The position numbers and the translations under genes were made by a program. Below are positions 59,764 through 64,000 of a stretch of 64,000 bases of DNA, one piece after another. The stretch's first letter is position 1; every line of letters starts with the position of its first letter. Source of the DNA: Gemmatimonadota bacterium (GTDB lineage: Bacteria; Gemmatimonadota; Gemmatimonadetes; Longimicrobiales; Gaopeijiaceae); contig JAQBXY010000010.1 in assembly GCA_027623325.1 (NCBI GenBank), forward strand, positions 1 to 64,000, read 5' to 3'. Under the pieces are notes generated by a model. The model was not told the DNA's origin. It was given only the letters and a program-made list of their open reading frames with translations, and did no database searches.

Positions 59764-61488
59764 CTATTCGCCGCCCGGCCGATACGGTCCGAGTGAGAAG
59801 GTGCCGACCAACGACACGATTTCGCCCGACCGCCACGCGGACATCGTGTACTCCGATGCCTGCGTGCGCAGTTCACGAGCCAGCCAGCGGTAGAGTCCTT
59901 CGACGCCGCCGCCCTCCGCGAAGAACGGCTCCCCGCCGAAGGTCAACAGCACATCGCCGGGTCGAAGCCCCGCACGGGCAGCCGCACCTCCGTCCGTCAC
60001 CTGCCCAATCCGCACGGCGACCTGCTCCGGTGCCGTCGGCTCGACACCCGCGGGCAGTGGAATCTCTTCCCCGCTGAATCCCACCGTCGGAAAGCGCTCT
60101 TCGAGCGCGCCTACGGCGTACATCTCCCAGAATGAGAGCGTACCCTCCGCATGGGTCGGCTCTAATCGAGACGTGAGTGATCTCCCTTCTGCGACGGAGG
60201 CCGGAATGCGCGGCACCTCGACTTCGACCTGCGCTGCATAGACGCGGCGTTCATCCACGGTCGCACGAACATCATCCAGCGCGCCCCGAAAGGATCGTTC
60301 GAGTCGTCCCTGCCACACGCGCTGGCCGTTCACGACGACGGTGAGCGGTTGATCCAGGTCCACGAGTCGGTCGTTCAGACGCAGGCGGACGGTGCCGGTC
60401 GAGCGGGCAACGATGTGGATTTCGGTCGGGCTCACGATGCGAGCAGAAACCACTCCCTGCCGGTCGCGGGACTCCAACCAGAACACGCGCCTCGACGTCG
60501 CAGCGATTCCACGGTGTGGCACACGCAGGACCTCGGCCGGGTCCACCCTCCGGGGACGGCTGTCGAGCCATCGGAGCACATCTGGATAGTGCTCGGAAAA
60601 GCCCTCGTGGGCCCGGTCACCGAACTCGCGATACACCAAGTCGTTGCCCAAGGCGGTGAGGATCTCGCTCAGGGCACGCGGGCCGCTCACTCCGCGGATA
60701 TTCCTATCCTGCGTGCCCTCCAACACGTAGACCGGCACGGGTGCGAGACTCCGGAGCAGGTGCTCGCGCGACTCCCCCTCCGTAGAGACCGGGACGATCG
60801 CGGAGAACCAGTCGGGGTGTGCGGCCGCATACGCGATCGAGAAGTTGGACCCGAGAGAAATTCCCGTAGAGACGATGCGGTCGGGGTTGATCGAGAATCG
60901 GGCTCGTACGTCGGCGATGACAGCCCGCGCCTCTTCCGGTTGAAGGATCTCGTAGGGAAGTCGATCCTCGGTTCGACCATCCCGAGACACCACGTCGATC
61001 ATGGCGGGAGAGGCGACGATCCAACCGGCGGCCTCCGTCGATTCGGACCAGACCTGGATCATGTTCAGAGCACTGCGAACCGCGCCTTCGACGCTTCCGG
61101 GCGGGCCCCCGTGCATCGCGAACATCAGGGGCCATTGCCGATCGGGGGTGTACCCGCGCGGCAGACGTACCCAGACCGGCACGACCCGCCCACCTGGGAC
61201 GTCGACGACGAACTCGTTGAGTACCTCTCCGACGGAGGGCACCCCACCCGGAGATACCGGAGGGCCAGCACGCAGGATCTCCTCGAGGTCGTGCATGTCG
61301 GCGCGGCTGGCGCCCTCGGCCCATGAGGCCTCGCGTAGAGCTGCGTCCGCCGCGGCGAAGTCGGCAGGACTCTCAGGCCATAGGTACGCGCGCACCACCC
61401 CGGCGTCGACCTGAGCATCCGCGCGCCACGGACCGCACAGGAGAAGTGCGCTCAATAGCAGCCAAGGCCGCGCCACCTTCGGCCTCAC
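59764..61488 (-). CDS. Exported alpha/beta-hydrolase esterase with PDZ domain
   Basis: The 574-residue product has a signal peptide (PWLLLSALLLCGPWRADAQ). The catalytic part is an esterase of the PHB-depolymerase/feruloyl-esterase type: VWVRLPRGYTPDRQWPLMFA, the oxyanion loop MHGGPPGS, and the nucleophile elbow GISLG with Ser211; a His is expected near RAHEGFSEHYPD. After a beta region comes a C-terminal PDZ domain (QVTDGGAAARAGLRPGDVLL). PDZ fusion suggests docking to a partner protein. Its ATG overlaps the M20 stop (ATGA), so both are produced together. Confidence 0.88.
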   Translation of the reverse strand: MRPKVARPWLLLSALLLCGPWRADAQVDAGVVRAYLWPESPADFAAADAALREASWAEGASRADMHDLEEILRAGPPVSPGGVPSVGEVLNEFVVDVPGGRVVPVWVRLPRGYTPDRQWPLMFAMHGGPPGSVEGAVRSALNMIQVWSESTEAAGWIVASPAMIDVVSRDGRTEDRLPYEILQPEEARAVIADVRARFSINPDRIVSTGISLGSNFSIAYAAAHPDWFSAIVPVSTEGESREHLLRSLAPVPVYVLEGTQDRNIRGVSGPRALSEILTALGNDLVYREFGDRAHEGFSEHYPDVLRWLDSRPRRVDPAEVLRVPHRGIAATSRRVFWLESRDRQGVVSARIVSPTEIHIVARSTGTVRLRLNDRLVDLDQPLTVVVNGQRVWQGRLERSFRGALDDVRATVDERRVYAAQVEVEVPRIPASVAEGRSLTSRLEPTHAEGTLSFWEMYAVGALEERFPTVGFSGEEIPLPAGVEPTAPEQVAVRIGQVTDGGAAARAGLRPGDVLLTFGGEPFFAEGGGVEGLYRWLARELRTQASEYTMSAWRSGEIVSLVGTFSLGPYRPGGE

Positions 61489-62813
61489 TCTTCGGTCGCC
61501 GGCCGGTTTCGCAGATAGTCGAGGAGGAGGTTCGACATCGCTCTCATACCGATCGGAACCGACGCATCGTCGGCCTGGAAGGTGGGTGTGTGATGTCCTC
61601 CCGACTCGACTCCATCCGCGACCATCCCCAGGCGGAAAAAGAAGCCGGGAATCTCGTTGGCGAAGTAGGCGAAATCTTCGCCACCCATGACCGGGTCGAG
61701 TACCTCCACGTTCCTCGCTCCCACGACCCGGCCCAACGTCGGCGCCATCCGCTCCGTGAGAGCACGATCGTTGATCGTAGCCGGCGTACCGCGATCGTAG
61801 ACGAGTTCATAACTGCCCCCGCCCGCCGCCGTGACACCGGCAAGGATCTCACCCATCCGTCGCTCCACGGCGTCGCGCACATCGGGGTTGTACGTGCGTA
61901 CGGTTCCCTCGAGCCACATCTCATCCGGGATGATGTTGAAGCGTGTTCCCCCGCGCATGATGCCCACCGTGATGACACTCGGTTCGAGCGGGGGGAGGTT
62001 CCGCGACCGGATGGTCTGCAGCGCCATGACCGCCTGTGACGCCATCACGACCGGGTCGATACCGAGCTCCGGGTACGCCCCATGCGACTGTTGGCCGATG
62101 ATCCGAATCGTGAAGTGATCTACCGCAGCCAGCGCCGGCCCGGGAGAGTAGCCGAGCGTGCCGACGGCCATCGCCGCGAGAGTATGAAGACCGAAGATCG
62201 CGGAAGGCCGCGGGTTTTCGAGCACTCCCTCGGCCACCATGAGATCTGCACCGCCCTCCTCGCCCGGCGGTGGACCCTCCTCGGCCGGCTGGAAGATGAA
62301 CTTCACCACACCGGGAATCTCCGCCCGCATGGAGGCGAGGACGGAGGCCACACCGAGTTGGACGGCGGTGTGTACGTCGTGTCCGCAGGCGTGCATGACC
62401 CCGACATCTTGGCCCAGATAGTCCGTCCGCACCGTCGAGGCGAACGCGTAGGGTGTGTCCTCCGTCACGGGCAACGCATCCATGTCTGCACGCACGGCGA
62501 CGGTATCGCCCGGGAGCCCGCCCCGCAGAATGCCGACGACGCCGGTGTGGGCCACGTCGACCGTCACTTCGTCGAAGCCGAGCGACCTCAAGTGTTGGGC
62601 AACGAGCGCCGAGGTCATGAACTCACGATTCCCGAGTTCGGGGTTCTGATGAATCTGATGGCGAAGCTCGATGATCTGGGCCGCGAAGCGGTCCACCGCG
62701 GCATCAACTGCGGGGTCCTGGGCTCGGACACCCGCCGGGAGCGCAACGCACAACGGAAGCGCGACGCTCAAAAGGAGCGCCGGCAGAATACCTCGGGAAC
62801 TCGTGCGTTTCAT
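61485..62813 (-). CDS. Exported M20 amidohydrolase (hippuricase/IAA-amino acid hydrolase type)
   Basis: From ATG 62813 (GGGAGG upstream) the product has 442 residues with a signal peptide (ILPALLLSVALPLCVALPAG). Metal-site residues are typical of this family: Cys143, His145 and His148 in HACGHDVHTA, Glu178-Glu179 in QPAEEG, and a late His in GGHHTPTF. These enzymes split N-acyl amino acids such as hippurate or indole-acetyl amino acids into acid and amino acid. An earlier in-frame start (62909) is less likely, being without a signal peptide. The gene leads a two-gene unit with the esterase-PDZ gene and is divergent from the sulfatase. Confidence 0.92.
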   Translation of the reverse strand: MKRTSSRGILPALLLSVALPLCVALPAGVRAQDPAVDAAVDRFAAQIIELRHQIHQNPELGNREFMTSALVAQHLRSLGFDEVTVDVAHTGVVGILRGGLPGDTVAVRADMDALPVTEDTPYAFASTVRTDYLGQDVGVMHACGHDVHTAVQLGVASVLASMRAEIPGVVKFIFQPAEEGPPPGEEGGADLMVAEGVLENPRPSAIFGLHTLAAMAVGTLGYSPGPALAAVDHFTIRIIGQQSHGAYPELGIDPVVMASQAVMALQTIRSRNLPPLEPSVITVGIMRGGTRFNIIPDEMWLEGTVRTYNPDVRDAVERRMGEILAGVTAAGGGSYELVYDRGTPATINDRALTERMAPTLGRVVGARNVEVLDPVMGGEDFAYFANEIPGFFFRLGMVADGVESGGHHTPTFQADDASVPIGMRAMSNLLLDYLRNRPATEE

Positions 62814-62962
62814 CGATTCATGCCTCCCTTGGAGTGGATCCGAGTGGCACGGTAGGCGAGCACACCACGCCGGACAAGGCGGACCCCCTCGCTGTCCTCG
62901 GGCCCACACGACTTCTATGATCCGTCCTTCTCGACTCGCCCGATCAACGGAGGTCCGGCCCC

Positions 62963-64000
62963 GTGACGAGCCGCCTGCTCATTAGCGTACTCTCCCTCGT
63001 AGTCGTCGCATGCACGACCGAGACACCGCCGCCTCCGAACATCATCTACATGCTGGCGGACGATCTCGGCTACGGGGAACTCGGCTCGTACGGGCAGACC
63101 AAGATCCGGACGCCGAATCTCGACGCGTTGGCCACCGAGGGGGTGCGCTTCACGCAGCACTACTCGGGAAGCCCCGTATGTGCTCCGTCGCGCGGCACGC
63201 TCATGACCGGGCTCCACACCGGCCACGGACAGATCCGCGACAACTTCGAGGTCGGTGGCTACCCCGATCCGGACGAGCTGGGGCAGATGCCGCTCGACTC
63301 GGGAACCTACACGTTGGGACGCATGCTTCAGGACGCGGGATACGTGACCGCGGCGATCGGGAAGTGGGGCCTGGGAGGCCGCGGCACGATCGGTGAACCG
63401 CACCACCAAGGCTTCGACTACTTCTTCGGCTACCTCGATCAGCAGCTCGCGCACAACTACTACCCGACCCACCTGTGGCGGAATGGTGAGCGAGTCGAGC
63501 TGGACAACGAGTACTTCCACCCGCACCAGAGATTCGCCGGCGACGACCCGAACGATCCGGGTGCGTACGCCGCGTATCAGGGCAACGAATACTCGCTCGA
63601 CGTCATGGCGGACGACGCGCTTCGCTTCCTCGATGAACACCGCGACGTGCCGTTCTTCCTGTACCTGCCGTTCGCGGTGCCGCACCTCGCGCTTCAGGTG
63701 CCGGACTCTTCGCTCGTGGAATACGAAGGGGCCTTCGACGAAGAACCGTATCTGGGCGATCGGAGCTACCTGCCCCACCCCCGCCCCCTCTCGGCGTACG
63801 CCGGCATGATCACTCGTATGGACGCCCACATCGGTCGGATCCTCGAGCGCCTCGATGAGTTGGGACTCGCCGAGAATACCATCGTCATGTTCAGCAGCGA
63901 CAACGGTGCGACCTACACGGGTGGAGTAGACGCCTCGTACTTCGACAGCAGCGCGGGGCTCCGCGGGCTCAAGGGTTCGGTATACGAGGGGGGCGTGCGC
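62963..64000 (+). CDS. Sulfatase, lipoprotein (cut by the right edge)
   Basis: The first 346 codons lie in the window and run off the right edge. The GTG start (62963) has GGAGG nine bases upstream. The product opens with a lipobox (VLSLVVVACTTE, Cys17), then NIIYMLADDLGYGELGSYG with Asp33 and Asp34 (calcium ligands) and PVCAPSRGTLMTG with Cys73 in the C-x-P-S-R motif that is converted to formylglycine. The frame ends with the conserved LRGLKGSVYEGGVR region. It hydrolyses sulfate esters outside the cytoplasm; a formylglycine-generating enzyme must be encoded elsewhere. The substrate, sulfated polysaccharide or small ester, is not visible. Confidence 0.92.
   Translation, partial: MTSRLLISVLSLVVVACTTETPPPPNIIYMLADDLGYGELGSYGQTKIRTPNLDALATEGVRFTQHYSGSPVCAPSRGTLMTGLHTGHGQIRDNFEVGGYPDPDELGQMPLDSGTYTLGRMLQDAGYVTAAIGKWGLGGRGTIGEPHHQGFDYFFGYLDQQLAHNYYPTHLWRNGERVELDNEYFHPHQRFAGDDPNDPGAYAAYQGNEYSLDVMADDALRFLDEHRDVPFFLYLPFAVPHLALQVPDSSLVEYEGAFDEEPYLGDRSYLPHPRPLSAYAGMITRMDAHIGRILERLDELGLAENTIVMFSSDNGATYTGGVDASYFDSSAGLRGLKGSVYEGGVR

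Noticed and set aside
62915-63829. 304-codon minus-strand frame
   Set aside because: Antisense to the sulfatase gene, whose plus-strand frame has the CAPSR motif.
1-64000. Mobile element, prophage or CRISPR array
   Set aside because: No transposase, integrase, phage structural gene, terminal repeat or regularly spaced repeat was seen.

Overview
The window comes from a GC-rich Gram-negative bacterium. An LPS Kdo transferase (waaA), a TonB-plug protein, about ten lipoproteins and two DUF5916-type surface proteins all imply an outer membrane. PadR-coupled ADOP permeases, a PknB kinase fused to a PD40-type propeller, DUF5107, DUF5916 and many secreted peptidases and amidohydrolases are together typical of Gemmatimonadota, with Acidobacteriota as the alternative. 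This placement is inferred from gene content only. I saw no rRNA, tRNA, CRISPR array, insertion sequence, integrase or phage gene.

Layout. 1-7.2 kb is housekeeping on the minus strand: uvrA plus a glycosyltransferase ending in a likely terminator, then gyrA coupled to a threonine dehydratase that runs off the left edge. 7.2-8.1 kb is a scar where a lipoprotein gene and a PadR-coupled ADOP permease are both truncated tail to tail. 8.1-16.9 kb holds an MsbA-like exporter, a waaA-rhodanese-DUF4015 operon, an SPFH/prohibitin protein with an overlapping aminopeptidase, and an SDR with a leader peptide. 16.9-24.3 kb holds a DUF5916 protein, an M28 peptidase and a large DUF5107-TPR protein. 24.4-27.3 kb is a compact sulfur/persulfide operon: ArsR, two YeeE-type half transporters and an MBL-rhodanese fusion. 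27.3-34 kb holds a coupled operon of MBL-lamin-tail protein, DUF3006 and a second DUF5916 protein, then a methyltransferase, a plug-only protein and an SH3 lipoprotein. 34-36.9 kb holds the oddest locus: a PadR gene with a perfect 11-bp-arm palindromic operator, coupled to an ADOP permease whose last third is replaced in frame by a complete-looking GGDEF domain. 36.9-47.5 kb holds a phosphoesterase, an M28 peptidase, a symporter that seems to start at CTG, an M24 peptidase, a ketopantoate reductase, a frameshifted kinase-propeller gene and an amidohydrolase. 47.7-64 kb is dominated by exported proteins: sugar dehydrogenase, LVIVD-repeat protein, Met/His-rich propeller, cupredoxin, a serine hydrolase fused to a VanX-type dipeptidase, M14 and M20 peptidases, an esterase-PDZ protein and a sulfatase cut by the right edge.

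How the genes work together. Roughly half of the products carry a signal peptide or lipobox. Many hydrolyse peptides, N-acyl amino acids, esters or sulfate esters, which suggests scavenging of proteinaceous and sulfated organic matter with uptake of the products. Five sites show gene damage: two truncated genes at 7.2-7.7 kb, a chimera at 34.6 kb, a frameshift at 43.7 kb, a decayed remnant at 53.4-53.6 kb and a truncated small gene at 57.8 kb. Both ADOP permeases in the window lack their 3' part. Natural decay, domain shuffling and assembly error cannot be told apart from one sequence.
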